Of a stretch of 64,000 bases of DNA, positions 42,678-51,900 are shown in pieces (within the stretch, counting starts at the first letter, position 1; each line of letters starts with the position of its first letter). Both the position numbers and the translations under genes were made by a program. Source of the DNA: Cyanophora paradoxa (lineage: Eukaryota; Glaucocystophyceae; Cyanophorales; Cyanophoraceae); the NCBI GenBank assembly GCA_004431415.1, contig QPMI01000157.1, positions 202,016 through 266,015 on the forward strand. Reading direction: 5' to 3'. The notes beneath the pieces are model-generated. The model was given only the letters and a program-made list of their open reading frames with translations. It was not told the origin of the DNA and did not search any database.

Positions 42678-42903
42678 TTTTATATATACTCTATATTTTA
42701 TTTCCTTAAGTCATTTTATACTCGCGTCAAATTTTACCGGCAAAACCAAAAGTCTCCAACAAAATAAATTCAGTCGAGGGCATTTATAAAAATAACAAAG
42801 GGTTGGCTCGATCATCGAACTCTAAAAATAACAGAAAGATTTATAGTTTTGCTTCCAGCGCGGTTTCCGCGGGTTCTCAGAGCAATCGCGCTGAGAAAAA
42901 CGA
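42678..42903 (-). promoter_or_regulatory. Conserved leader upstream of outer pPolB
   Basis: Counterpart of 35399-35626, with the same blocks in the same order, including GTCAAATTTTACCGGCAAAA. It also holds the 3' hairpin of the small basic gene (TTCTCAG 42874-42880 with CTGAGAA 42891-42897). Confidence 0.5.
42874..42897 (-). terminator. 3' hairpin after the small basic gene (outer)
   Basis: A seven-base perfect stem, 6 nt past the stop codon at 42904, at the same relative position as the nested copy. The loop differs in length by 2 nt while the stem is kept. Confidence 0.5.
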
Positions 42904-43167
42904 TTAACAAGCATTAACGTACTTTGATGGACGTCCACGGTTGGTACGAGGAACGTCAAATAGATACTTTACATAGAGAATGGTGTTATTTACATATTGA
43001 GCCTTGCATGAAGTCATTATGTGAGCTTGTCTGAATTCTTCATCATTGTTATAGAGTTCGTTCCATTTTGCATTGCGTTTCTCATTAATCCTAGCAAGCG
43101 CTAACATACCCTTTTCTGTTTTACGGTAGCGGTAAGTTGCTTTCTTTTGGGCTTCTGTGATCGTCAT
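42904..43167 (-). CDS. Small basic protein (outer), homologue of 35627-35884
   Basis: 87 residues: MTITEAQKKATYRYRKTEKG at the start and NRGRPSKYVNAC at the end, with a Lys/Arg/Tyr-rich helical middle. Upstream, the sequence TTAATATATGTTAAGAAATC is shared with the nested copy and is probably its promoter. The outer and nested proteins differ over about half of their middle residues, so this gene has evolved faster than the capsid gene. No known family is recognised. Confidence 0.65.
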   Translation of the reverse strand: MTITEAQKKATYRYRKTEKGMLALARINEKRNAKWNELYNNDEEFRQAHIMTSCKAQYVNNTILYVKYLFDVPRTNRGRPSKYVNAC

Positions 43168-43252
43168 TCTTGTCCTTTCTGCTCTCTTAATATATGTTAA
43201 GAAATCTTTAAGTAGTTTTTATGTCGTGTATATATTCTTTGTGAGAACCCAA

Positions 43253-43520
43253 TCAAATTTTGGTCCCAATCGCATTGCATCCAGTTCGAAAGAAGATGCT
43301 GGAAAAATGATAAAGCCACCGATACCCAAAAAGGTTCACTTGTCGGCTGCAAGTTTCTACCACTGAACCCGGTAGAACGGGTGATTAAAGTGATTTACCT
43401 ATGGATATTTCACTTCGCTCTACAACGCCTTCCATAAAAATGAAAAAGTGTTTGAGCCTACGGGATAAGATTTGTTACGTAGCGCTAACAATGTTCAAGA
43501 TTTTTTAAATTCGGAAATGA
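43253..43520 (-). ncRNA. Conserved structured region with tRNA-Gly-like arms (outer copy)
   Basis: Homologue of 35966-36231. Helices are kept at 43338-43342 with 43350-43354, 43355-43361 with 43371-43377, and 43388-43393 with 43410-43415. Loops and spacers between them vary by substitutions and small indels, as expected if structure is selected. It is the only long non-coding stretch besides promoters and repeats that both elements preserve. Confidence 0.5.
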
Positions 43521-43523
43521 TCC

Positions 43524-44285
43524 TTAACGGCGATAACCAGGTCTAATACCAAGCTTGGCAAACCCTGAGACCATAGGGGCAGCATTTGGAATCGAGTTGA
43601 CTGGGTCAGCCTGCGAAGTGGCAACTCGAAGGATCGATTTATTGAGGACCGGCAAATCCGTTTTGTTGGAGTCTTGGTAATCGATTGTCTTCGCAATCAA
43701 TTCGGTTGGTGATTCTTTTACAACTTGAACAGGTTCAGGGATTACTTCATGGGTTACCTCTGGTTTCTTCTCCACCTTCTCCTTTGTGATTGGCTGTTCC
43801 TTGATCTTGTTTTCGTTTTTGGTCTCTGCTGCAATGCCATCAACAAGACTCTTCGCATACTGGTATGTCACAGATTTCAGTCCACCAGTGGTTGACCGAA
43901 TAAAGTAGCGGTTGCGATGGTCTTTCTCGGAATAGGTTGAGTAGAGTCGTTCACCACCATCAAGCAGTTTCAGCAGTGTCGATGATGAGGCAACCTTGTC
44001 CTTTGTGGATGATTTGAACTGTCCTTTCTTGATTCCTCGTTTCGCTCCGGGCATGCGGTTCAGTGGGACTTGGTCAACCAGGGCATTGTCATCATTGCTG
44101 TTTTTTGTAGTGGCTTGGGTGAATTGGTTTCGTTCTTTATGGACTTCTTTATCGAGGTCACCAGTTCCGTATGCAGCGATTCCCTTCGATTTCTTATACC
44201 AGTTCCTTCCATTCTCACCATTGCCAACATCCGCTTCAGTGGCTGGTTTGGCTAAGAAATTCTTCGGCTGAGTCTTGCGAGCCAT
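43524..44285 (-). CDS. Virion-associated candidate protein (outer), intact
   Basis: 253 residues, starting MARKTQPKNFLAKPATEADV and ending MVSGFAKLGIRPGYRR. It is basic, with a central conserved block (FIRSTTGGLKSVTYQYAKSL) followed by a Lys/Glu/Pro/Val stretch and a hydrophobic-plus-Arg C-terminus. It lies downstream of the penton gene on the same strand, 36 bp from that gene's stop. Core or DNA-condensing proteins in related viruses are similarly basic and lie near capsid genes, but no family motif is visible here. The nested copy is frameshifted, while this one reads through. Confidence 0.6.
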   Translation of the reverse strand: MARKTQPKNFLAKPATEADVGNGENGRNWYKKSKGIAAYGTGDLDKEVHKERNQFTQATTKNSNDDNALVDQVPLNRMPGAKRGIKKGQFKSSTKDKVASSSTLLKLLDGGERLYSTYSEKDHRNRYFIRSTTGGLKSVTYQYAKSLVDGIAAETKNENKIKEQPITKEKVEKKPEVTHEVIPEPVQVVKESPTELIAKTIDYQDSNKTDLPVLNKSILRVATSQADPVNSIPNAAPMVSGFAKLGIRPGYRR

Positions 44286-44321
44286 TTGTAATATTGAAAC
44301 AAAATTATTCTACAGTATTTC

Positions 44322-45208
44322 CTATGACCGTGAGAATGGCAGGTAGAGTCCCTCCAACTCTTTAATGACATTCTTCAATGCTTTCTTTGTCAGATCTTTA
44401 TCATCTTCAGTAATGAGTTCAAGAGTCATCGACCAGTCGGTAGTAATGTCTGCTGTGGCTCCATTCCAGTAAGAAAGTCTCACATCTAGAGTCTCAACCT
44501 CAACCAAGCCATTCTGCTCGTGAACGATCATGGAATTATTCGATGAATCATATTTTAATAGACTGCCAACCGTTTGGTCAATCTCAATTTTTGCGATAGC
44601 ATTGTTATCTCGTTTGTTATTGCTCACATATCTTCCTTTCAGTGGATCAACATGAAGAAGCAAATAGGAATTAAATAGTAGATCTAATGGCATTTCACTA
44701 TCAATGTAGTGAGCATAAGTAAAGGCTCCAACTGTGACATTAGATGATAGAGGACTCGATTGGTACAGTGTGTTAGCATTTTCAAAACCACAGAAATTGG
44801 CTAAGAGTTGAGTGTTCATAGTGATTGAGAATGGAACCTCACACATGAACCTTAGAAGCAATGTTGTGGGATCATAGGTTACATAGAAATGGCGAGTGTA
44901 AGTTCCGCCACCCGCTTGATTATAGGGCTGGGATCCAATGCGAGCGATCAGATAATTCACCAGTGAATCCGGTGTATATGCACCTCGGAGGACTTCGTTG
45001 TTTCTATTCTTTGGGTTCCCAGCATTATCGAGTGTTTGTGTGGTGAGGGTTCCTACTTCAGAGAGGTTGTAAAGATTGTGAAACATCTCAAAGTTCGTTA
45101 CTCGACAGGCTCTGACCTTTTGGATTGCATAAGGGAGTCTGTATGTGAAATTAGTTGGGGTTCCATCCGATCGGTCCTGGAATCAATATTGAGATAGTAA
45201 CGCGTCAT
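44322..45208 (-). pseudogene. Penton/minor capsid protein (outer), one frame change near the start
   Basis: Begins MTRYYLNIDS at 45208, then shifts frame near 45178 (GG where the nested copy has GGG) and continues PTNFTYRLPYAIQKVRACRV through MFHNLYNLSEVG to the end ELEGLYLPFSRS. Conserved features are YTRHFYVTYDPTTLLLRFMC, PLDLLFNSYLLLHVDPLKG and VRLSYWNGATADITTDWSMT. It is divergent from the major capsid gene across the 52-bp promoter. The C-terminal 250 residues are one open frame with their own downstream ATG at 45086, so a shorter product is conceivable. Jelly-roll pentons occupy capsid vertices. Confidence 0.68.
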
Positions 45209-45260
45209 TCTGTTTAATAAAGCATTTTAAAAATTTCTTTTGGTATTTTAAACATAAGAG
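45209..45260. promoter_or_regulatory. Bidirectional capsid-gene promoter (outer copy)
   Basis: Identical over all 52 bp to 37926-37977. It lies between the penton and major capsid start codons and probably drives both as late genes. Confidence 0.65.
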
Positions 45261-46487
45261 ATGGCACTCACTGGAACTACCCTGAAGGAACTCCTCGTAA
45301 CTCCCGGTTCCGATCAAATTTATCTTTCCCCTGGTCTCCAAATCGGAACCAACCCCAAATACAAACCATTCCTCGAGCAAGTTCGTCCCCGAGGCAACAC
45401 TTTTGGCTTCAAGAATACCGCTTACTTTGATCTACCTCGCAAGCAACTCCTTGCTGGTGTTTCGCTCTATTTCAAGATTGCCACTGGTGGTGGTGTAGCC
45501 TGCACCCTCCCCAATGGTGGTTCTTCTTTTATTAATGAGGTCCGTTTCGTTCATGGTGGTTTCAAGTATATTATCCCTGGTGATTGGATCACTGTAAACG
45601 CCCTGGTCGATAATGATCACGCTACCATGAGCAGCATGTATGCTTCTCTCGGTTACTTCAAAGAGACAGATCGTGAAAGCACAGATGAAGCAATGGAATA
45701 CATCGTTAGAATCCCCGCTGCTTTCTGGGATGATGCTTACTTTCCATTATGTACGCTGGCGGATATGCCAACGATTGAGGTGGATTTCCGTGATGCTGGG
45801 ATAGTCAAAGTTCCTGCCGGTGGATCTGTTACCTTTGCGGATTGCTCCCTGATCTGCCAATTCGTAAACATCGCTTCGGCTGAGGCTGAGACACTCCTAA
45901 AGATGGCAAACGAACAAGGTGGCATTCGCATCCCGATCACAGAGGTCATTCACAAGAAGACCCGAGCGCTCAAAACCGCTGATGCTGGTGAATCTGTTGA
46001 GGTTACACTCGCTAATGTTTCTGGTCTGGTTCACTCGATTCTGATGACTGTTCGAGAGGTGAACAAACTTAACACCTACACTCACTCGGATTTCTGCGGT
46101 CATGAATCTGCTGTTAAGATTGATCAGTTCCAGATCTTCCACAACAATCGCTCCCTGGATATATCTAACAAACCCATTTCCGGTTTCCTCTCTGCTGTCA
46201 ATCACATTCCTTCTCACTACAAGGGTGTTACTGTGGGCAATACCACGTACGGATTCGAGTCTGGAAATGTTTATGGAATTGTTCTTTCCAAGTCCGGAAA
46301 AGATTCGCTTCGGAACTCGGTTATGGGTTACCAGGATTTCTTCAACAGCAGCTCGAGTTACATGGATCTCACTGTTTCGGGATGCACTGATGCTGCTCCT
46401 GTTCAGGTTGACATCTATGCCCTACGACACAATGTTATGGTCCTAAATGGCTACAACATCTCTACCCTGAAAGTCTCGAACTTCTAA
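45261..46487 (+). CDS. Major capsid protein (outer element)
   Basis: 408 residues, intact, starting MALTGTTLKELLVTPGSDQI. It is almost identical to the nested copy; the differences seen include V for I in the ALVDNDH segment, T for L in KETDRES, and E/A for V/D in GHESAV. Codon third positions differ more often than amino acids, so the protein is under purifying selection. Its intact frame in both elements stands out, because neighbouring structural genes carry indels. Its role and family reasoning are as for 37978-39204. Confidence 0.7.
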   Translation: MALTGTTLKELLVTPGSDQIYLSPGLQIGTNPKYKPFLEQVRPRGNTFGFKNTAYFDLPRKQLLAGVSLYFKIATGGGVACTLPNGGSSFINEVRFVHGGFKYIIPGDWITVNALVDNDHATMSSMYASLGYFKETDRESTDEAMEYIVRIPAAFWDDAYFPLCTLADMPTIEVDFRDAGIVKVPAGGSVTFADCSLICQFVNIASAEAETLLKMANEQGGIRIPITEVIHKKTRALKTADAGESVEVTLANVSGLVHSILMTVREVNKLNTYTHSDFCGHESAVKIDQFQIFHNNRSLDISNKPISGFLSAVNHIPSHYKGVTVGNTTYGFESGNVYGIVLSKSGKDSLRNSVMGYQDFFNSSSSYMDLTVSGCTDAAPVQVDIYALRHNVMVLNGYNISTLKVSNF

Positions 46488-46566
46488 AGTTCTTTTCTTT
46501 CGTTAGAGTAGGAAGCGCAAAATTAGTAGGTAAGGGGTTTATTTTGTTTTTTATCTTATTACTGTA

Positions 46567-47325
46567 ATGGATAACACAGTAAACTTAGATGATATTCCGG
46601 AGTTCGATCCGAGTAAGACAGTTCGAATCCCAACGAGAATTTTAAATGTTGGTCGCTCCAATACAGGTAAGACAATGTTTACAAAATACTTACTTTACGA
46701 GCTTCGTGACAAGATAGATCAGATTGTAATATTTAGTTCCACAGCTTTTACTGGGCAATTCAATGACATCACCCATCCAGATAACATCTATGAGGAATGG
46801 GATGATAACATTGTTTTGAGATTGATCAGTATGCAAAAGAAACGAATCGAGAACAATGAGAAACGAAATAACTTAGTAATCATACTCGATGACATGATAG
46901 GTTCCAATTTGGATATGCATAATTCGGCTGTGTTATCTAAATTGGTCACGAGCGGCCGCCATTATTCAATTTCTGTGATATTTAATGTTCAGCGTTTATG
47001 CTCAATTTCTACTACCATTCGTCGTAATGTGGAGTTCGTTGTATTTTTCAATATACTTGGGAATGAAAAGGAATTCAATTGCGCCTTTGATGAGTACAAT
47101 GGTGGAATGGATAAGAAGACCTACAAGGAATTGCATAGACTATGGGGTTATAATTACCAAACTGTCATAGCTAGCCTGCAAGGTTATGATATCAAGACCT
47201 ATACTGATAGAGCAGTACTAACTGATGATGATATAAAGGGCTTTAAGAAGTTTGTGAAGAGAAAAGCAATTAAAAGGGGTCAGATGGCTCGGATCCAACG
47301 AGAAATGACCACAATCAGTGTGTGA
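46567..47325 (+). CDS. A32/FtsK-HerA-type packaging ATPase (outer), intact
   Basis: 252 residues. Walker A is VGRSNTGKTMFTKYLL (about residue 30) and Walker B NLVIILDDMIGS (about 100). A conserved sensor-like segment SGRHYSISVIFNVQRLCSIS follows, with Arg residues in TTIRRNVEF that could act as finger residues. The length suits the compact packaging ATPases of virophages and Polinton-like viruses. It is downstream of the capsid gene, behind a leader shared with the nested copy (TTCTTTTCTTTCGTTAGAGT and TAAGGGGTTTATTTTGTTTT). It would power DNA entry into the procapsid. The C-terminus is basic. By eye it is more diverged from its nested homologue than the capsid protein is. Confidence 0.82.
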   Translation: MDNTVNLDDIPEFDPSKTVRIPTRILNVGRSNTGKTMFTKYLLYELRDKIDQIVIFSSTAFTGQFNDITHPDNIYEEWDDNIVLRLISMQKKRIENNEKRNNLVIILDDMIGSNLDMHNSAVLSKLVTSGRHYSISVIFNVQRLCSISTTIRRNVEFVVFFNILGNEKEFNCAFDEYNGGMDKKTYKELHRLWGYNYQTVIASLQGYDIKTYTDRAVLTDDDIKGFKKFVKRKAIKRGQMARIQREMTTISV

Positions 47326-47571
47326 AAGGACGATTTGTGAGAAATATTGTATGGCAAGGTAGCTTGAAATAATACGATGATTACGTAGTTGCGTAGAGCT
47401 TAACAAGCGCTTCAAAACGCTATGCAAAACGTTGCGAGTTGACCATCTGGTGGTGAGATACAAGCGTTTGAAGATGCCGATAATCGATTTACCGAAACTT
47501 CGGTGAAACGTGAGCGAAACTTGAACCTTGTGAGATCATATACCCTACTACGGTTTATTCCCCGGGTTTTC

Positions 47572-47645
47572 ATGGCGCATTTTATGGCGCATTTTATGGC
47601 GCATTTTATGGTGCATTTTATGGCGCAATTTATGGCGCATTTAAT
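47572..47645 (+). repeat. 12-bp tandem repeat, six units
   Basis: Six exact-length units of ATGGCGCATTTT with single-base variants (ATGGTGCATTTT, ATGGCGCAATTT, ATGGCGCATTTA). Being a multiple of three, it keeps frame and would read Met-Ala-His-Phe repeatedly in an open frame from 47503 to 47685. Coding status is doubtful. Confidence 0.8.
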
Positions 47646-47711
47646 GAAAAATCACTACTCTGTGGCATGGACCAATAGAAATTGAGCAAAGTAAACATTT
47701 AATTTATAACT

Positions 47712-47796
47712 TTTATATCACATTATATCTCACATAGAATCTCACATATAATATCACATTTTATCTCACATTTAATATCACATTTTATCTCACATC
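47712..47796. repeat. AT-rich tandem repeat of TATCACATTTTATCTCACAT type
   Basis: Four or five degenerate units alternating ATATCACATT and ATCTCACAT. It is next to the 12-bp array and inside the right end of the outer element; possibly subterminal iterons. Confidence 0.65.
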
Positions 47797-48201
47797 GAAA
47801 CCTGGGGAGAAGTTGAAGGGGATACATTGAAAGTCAGTGAGCCAATCAGATTGCGTCACACATATATATACATATACATCATGACAATATACACATCGCC
47901 GTGATCGTCATAATCTCCCGAGTCACGTGGTATGTCATATATATTATATACATATGCATCGTCATTATGACGTCATATATATATATATCACATATACACA
48001 AATAGATATGTTATAGGTATGACCATAAATCGATTTTCTATGATATATATCGTATATACTATATTGATATAGTGACGTATATACGATTAAAAAGCAATTA
48101 CAATTCTATTGTTTTTATTGTCTTTTCTATCGTTGTTTCTAGTGTAAAAAATACAGTAAAAAACCGTTCAAAAAATACAGTAAAAAATTAGAGGTTTTAA
48201 A

Positions 48202-48375
48202 TTGTTACTGAGGCTTACTGAGATTTTACGTTTTGTTTTGTGTGGTTACTGTGAATGGTTTGTTTTTTATTTGGTTTTGTCGAAACGTTTGTGGAATATC
48301 GAAAAGTTTAAAGTTTATTCGATTTTATTACCATATATAATTTCGTGGGGCAGTATGCCCAATTTACATTTTTTT
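48202..48375. repeat. Right terminal inverted repeat, outer element (174 bp)
   Basis: Reverse complement of 25295-25468. It ends in a T run, of which seven bases belong to the repeat and the eighth (48376) to the target duplication TCGAGC. Confidence 0.9.
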
Positions 48376-48381
48376 TCGAGC
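48376..48381. repeat. Target-site duplication, right copy (outer element)
   Basis: TCGAGC, identical to 25289-25294. Host GC-rich sequence resumes immediately (GCTAGCTATAGCTCCGCGG). Confidence 0.85.
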
Positions 48382-48920
48382 GCTAGCTATAGCTCCGCGG
48401 TGCTCGATCGCGACCGCCGGACTTCTTGAAATTCAAATAAAAGCTTATATATGTGTTAGATTTTGCCATTTCGCCCTTGACTCGAGTCAGCAGCCCGACC
48501 CGACGCGGATTGCCTCGGCTATCAGCCTCCTTAGCATCTTGGCCGTCAACGTCCCCGTCAAGGCAAAGAAAGGTGATTATATAATTCACTGACCAGAGAT
48601 CTACTTTAAATGTGCATGTTGAAACTGATCTCGCGAGCAGGCAGCGAGTACGCGAAAGCGGTCCAGGTCCTCGCAACCAAGATCCGGGTTCCGCTTACTC
48701 TCGTTTAGTTATAGACTCTGAAGCTGCCTCTGAAGCCGCGCGCCACGCGCCCTGCGTGCGCAGCCCAAGGGCACGTCCGTCTTGGAGCCTGGTCTGCACA
48801 TTAATTTTGTTTAGCCCCTCTGGCAGCCCGGCGGCCGGTGCTTCGCGTTTGAGACGTATTGCACATGACACATGCACGTGCAATTGCACGTTGTTGGACG
48901 CAGATAAGCAGACCCCGATT
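48382..48920 (+). other. Host sequence between the outer element and the second TIR domain
   Basis: Possible short plus-strand exons: near 48490-48574, DPTRIASAISLLSILAVNVP; and near 48610-48705, RAGSEYAKAVQVLATKIRV. Both look like helical armadillo/HEAT-type repeats. They may continue the TIR gene interrupted at 25289, or begin the next TIR gene. No start codon or clear exon borders could be fixed. Confidence 0.3.
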
Positions 48921-51900
48921 AAAGCGCTCGATGTTATGATATCGTACCGGTGCGAGCATACGCGCCCTTATGCGATGTCGTGCGTTCATCACGAGCATAT
49001 AATTAAGCTGTTGTGCAGACGAAAACAGACGGATGAGATGGAGATAGTGACTAGCGTTCTGCAGAAACTAGATCTCACGGTTTGTATATTCTGCTAGTCT
49101 CTATTACATAACATGAGTACGTGCACGTGCTGGACTCTTAGCATTAGACGCAGTATTGGGTCGATGTGTCGCCGGAAAACGGCATTGATCAGGGCGTGCA
49201 ATGGTGCGCCCGTCTTCGCGTTTTTGTGTGAACAATTAATATTGATCTGTCACACTTGCAGGAGCAAGGCCATCGCAGCCGGTTAGAACTCTAGATCTGA
49301 ATCTTCAAATCTTCGTCAAAACAAACGCGGATTTAATATTTAATGTATACGTAAACGTGCCCGCGTTCGCGCAGCAATCAAGGGCGCTTCAACGATGGTG
49401 ATTCTGCTAACACCGGGTAAACCTTACATAATTACGTGTATATATATGCATATGCACACGGATATACATACTTATAAGTAGCTGTAGCTTTATCATGTAG
49501 GAATATCGATGTGCACGCGCAAATTTTCTGAATCTGACAACGATCTGCATTCGAATTCTCTTGCAGAATGGATCCAGTCGCAGTACTGGTTCGTTTGATG
49601 TAGATATACTTTTACTTTCGTTCACGATATACGTATACATCAATAAGCGCCGATGCGACGTTGGCCGGTGCACTCTCGCAGCATGGACGAGTTCGAGTAC
49701 GCATGCATGCAACGCAAGCGCATCGTGGTTGTGGAGCTGGAGCCTGTGTACCTCGACGAAGACGTCGTTGAAGACGACGCAGCCCGGCCTCCGGGGATCG
49801 CACCTCACTGTCGCCAGAAGAATTGTCTGGACGCCATCAACTCGTGGTGCATGGCTCCCTCCCCCCTACTCGAGCTCCCTCTCCCCCTCTCCCAGTGCAC
49901 TACTTACAGGCCTGCATGCGCAGGCAGAAGATACCTTTTTTGACACTGTACAGGCAGGACCTGAAGGCGCTACCCGAAGGACTCTCTTCCAATCCTTCGT
50001 ACAAACTGTCCTGCGAAGCCATGGACAAAGCCATTCGAGTGCGCGCTTCTACGTAAAAGGATCCGGAGTCTAACGTGCTGTACGAGTAGAATTTTCAATT
50101 TCCTGGCTGCAATGTTAGAGTTTAAATTATCCAACACACATAGTGCCTTCTTCTGAATTCGAATTGTCTCACGTTCACACATTGTACATGTGCCTTGAAT
50201 CTGTCGACGTCTAATACACGTTGTGCATTTCAGCTCGACGCAGAGGCTGCAAGGTTGCACACGATACTCGCACTTCGCGCGGACAAGTACAAGCAAGGCG
50301 CTCGAGATTTTTGCCGGCTTTAACTGTGCGGCTTTTTCAGTTTCTCTCACGTAAAATGTTCTTTGCAGAGCTGGGCATCAATCCTGGAATCAAGTGGTCG
50401 GATGTCAAGGACGTTAATCTGAAAGACATCAAAAAAGATAAACGCACCAATGCTGAGGCTATGCTCCTGGTTCGGTTTATAATTAGCTTTATTTTAGGTT
50501 TATCATATCCCACCGTGACAAGTAATTGCCTTCTATGTTCAGCACGGCTACGCGCTGCAGGAGGCCTTCGAATGGCTGGAAAAGGCGGACCGCGAGTTGG
50601 CGAAGAAAACGAACTACACAGTGGGCGATATTATTTAGCCTATCAACATTTGTAATTCTGTACGGGCTCATTGCACGCTCATTACTTTCCGCCAGATGGC
50701 GGACATGTTTCACATTCCGACCTCAATTTCCCGCCTCTGGTCCTGGCGATCGGGGTTTAATTTGAAGCGGGGCATCGGCGCTAGCGATTCGACCCATAAA
50801 AGTGCAAAAGCACACCCTGGATCCCTGAAGCCGACTCCCGAACAGGTCGGAAATTCTCTTGCTCTCTTCGGAACAAGAACAGAATGCGCTCATCCCCCAA
50901 TCCCTCGATTCGTCGGCATGCGCAGGTTGTGCTCATCCACCACAGCTTGAAGCATGAAGTTCACAAGAAACGGACGAGTACAATCGTTTGGACCGGCGTT
51001 GGGGCAGGCGAGCTCGAAGATTTGATTCAGTTCGATTCACGAATTCACGAATCGGAATATTCGATCCAGTTTATAATTAATTTGATTACAAACTTGCTAA
51101 AAATGAAATGCGCAGCGCTACTAGTGGCCGCCATCATTTCCATTGTTTTCGCGGGTGCGACTCCTGTTGCGCGCTTGTGCGATCCCATGGCATCGTTTGA
51201 CATTTTTGCTTTGCAGTCAGAGCGGACCAGCAAAAGAACGAGGCAGAGACTCAGTCACGGCGCGCCGCAGAGGAGGCGCAGCGAGCAAAGGAGCAGGAGG
51301 CGCTCGCGACCCTCAACGCGGCGAGGGCGCTCAACGCCTCCCTTTTAGCCGATCAGCGAGCCAACGAGGCGCTCGCCAACCTGCTGCGTGCTACGCTCGC
51401 GGAGGCGGAGGCCAAGAATCAGAGCGCTATTGCGAGAACAAACGAGTTACTTGCGCTCGCCGCTCAAAACGAGACCGCAAAGGCGCTCGTTGCGACACAA
51501 GCCGCGCAGAGTGAGACCGCGAAGGCGCTTGTCACGGCGCAAGTCGCGCAGAACGAGACTGCCAAGGCGCTCGTCGCGACGCAGGCGGCCCTTGCCGAAG
51601 CGCAAGACCGGCAGGCGATCTCCGCGGCGCTCTCCAACAGCGGGTCGGACCCCGAGTCTGCCCTGCTCTTTGCAATGGAGGCGCTCGCGTCGGCGGTCAC
51701 ACGCACAAACGCGGCGCTGACGACCGCCGCCGAGTCGACGCTCCGCTCAGTCCTCGAGTCGAGTGCAAGCGACTACCTCTGGACGGGCGCTTCGAACACT
51801 GCCCGACGCCGCGCGCGTTCTTTGCTTGAGGTAGAGAGCTTCACAATTGCCGACTTTGCCACGAGAAATACTTTCTACGATTTTCAGGTTCTCCGTTATT

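Larger units (their letters stand above)
47326..48201. other. Right-end non-coding region of the outer element
   Basis: No convincing gene. It contains two tandem repeat arrays (47572-47645 and 47712-47796), then TATATA/CATATA microsatellite-like sequence (47860-48080) and AT-rich sequence with repeated CAGTAAAAAA up to the right terminal repeat. The nested element has a 97-residue gene at the matching position. Confidence 0.6.
25295..48375. mobile_element. Outer Polinton-like/virophage-like endogenous element, 23,081 bp including a nested element
   Basis: Bounded by 174-bp terminal inverted repeats and a 6-bp target duplication. It is AT-rich and apparently intron-free in a GC-rich, intron-rich host. 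Without the nested insert (29254-40916) it is about 11.4 kb. Left to right it encodes a DUF5710-like protein (+), rve integrase (-), protein-primed DNA polymerase B (-, split by the insert), a small basic protein (-), a virion-associated candidate (-), penton/minor capsid (-), major capsid (+) and packaging ATPase (+). Integrase plus pPolB plus capsid and ATPase genes is the Polinton/Maverick and virophage-like toolkit. I see no adenain-type protease. As it stands the polymerase is interrupted, so the outer element could not replicate itself without help. Confidence 0.92.

Noticed and set aside
47503-47685. Annotating the Met-Ala-His-Phe repeat frame as a gene
   Set aside because: It is explained by a 12-bp tandem array with no other coding evidence. 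Listed as a repeat only.
25295-48375. Bacterial or phage contamination joined to the contig
   Set aside because: The 6-bp target duplication matches host sequence on both sides, and the gene set is eukaryotic Polinton/virophage-like.
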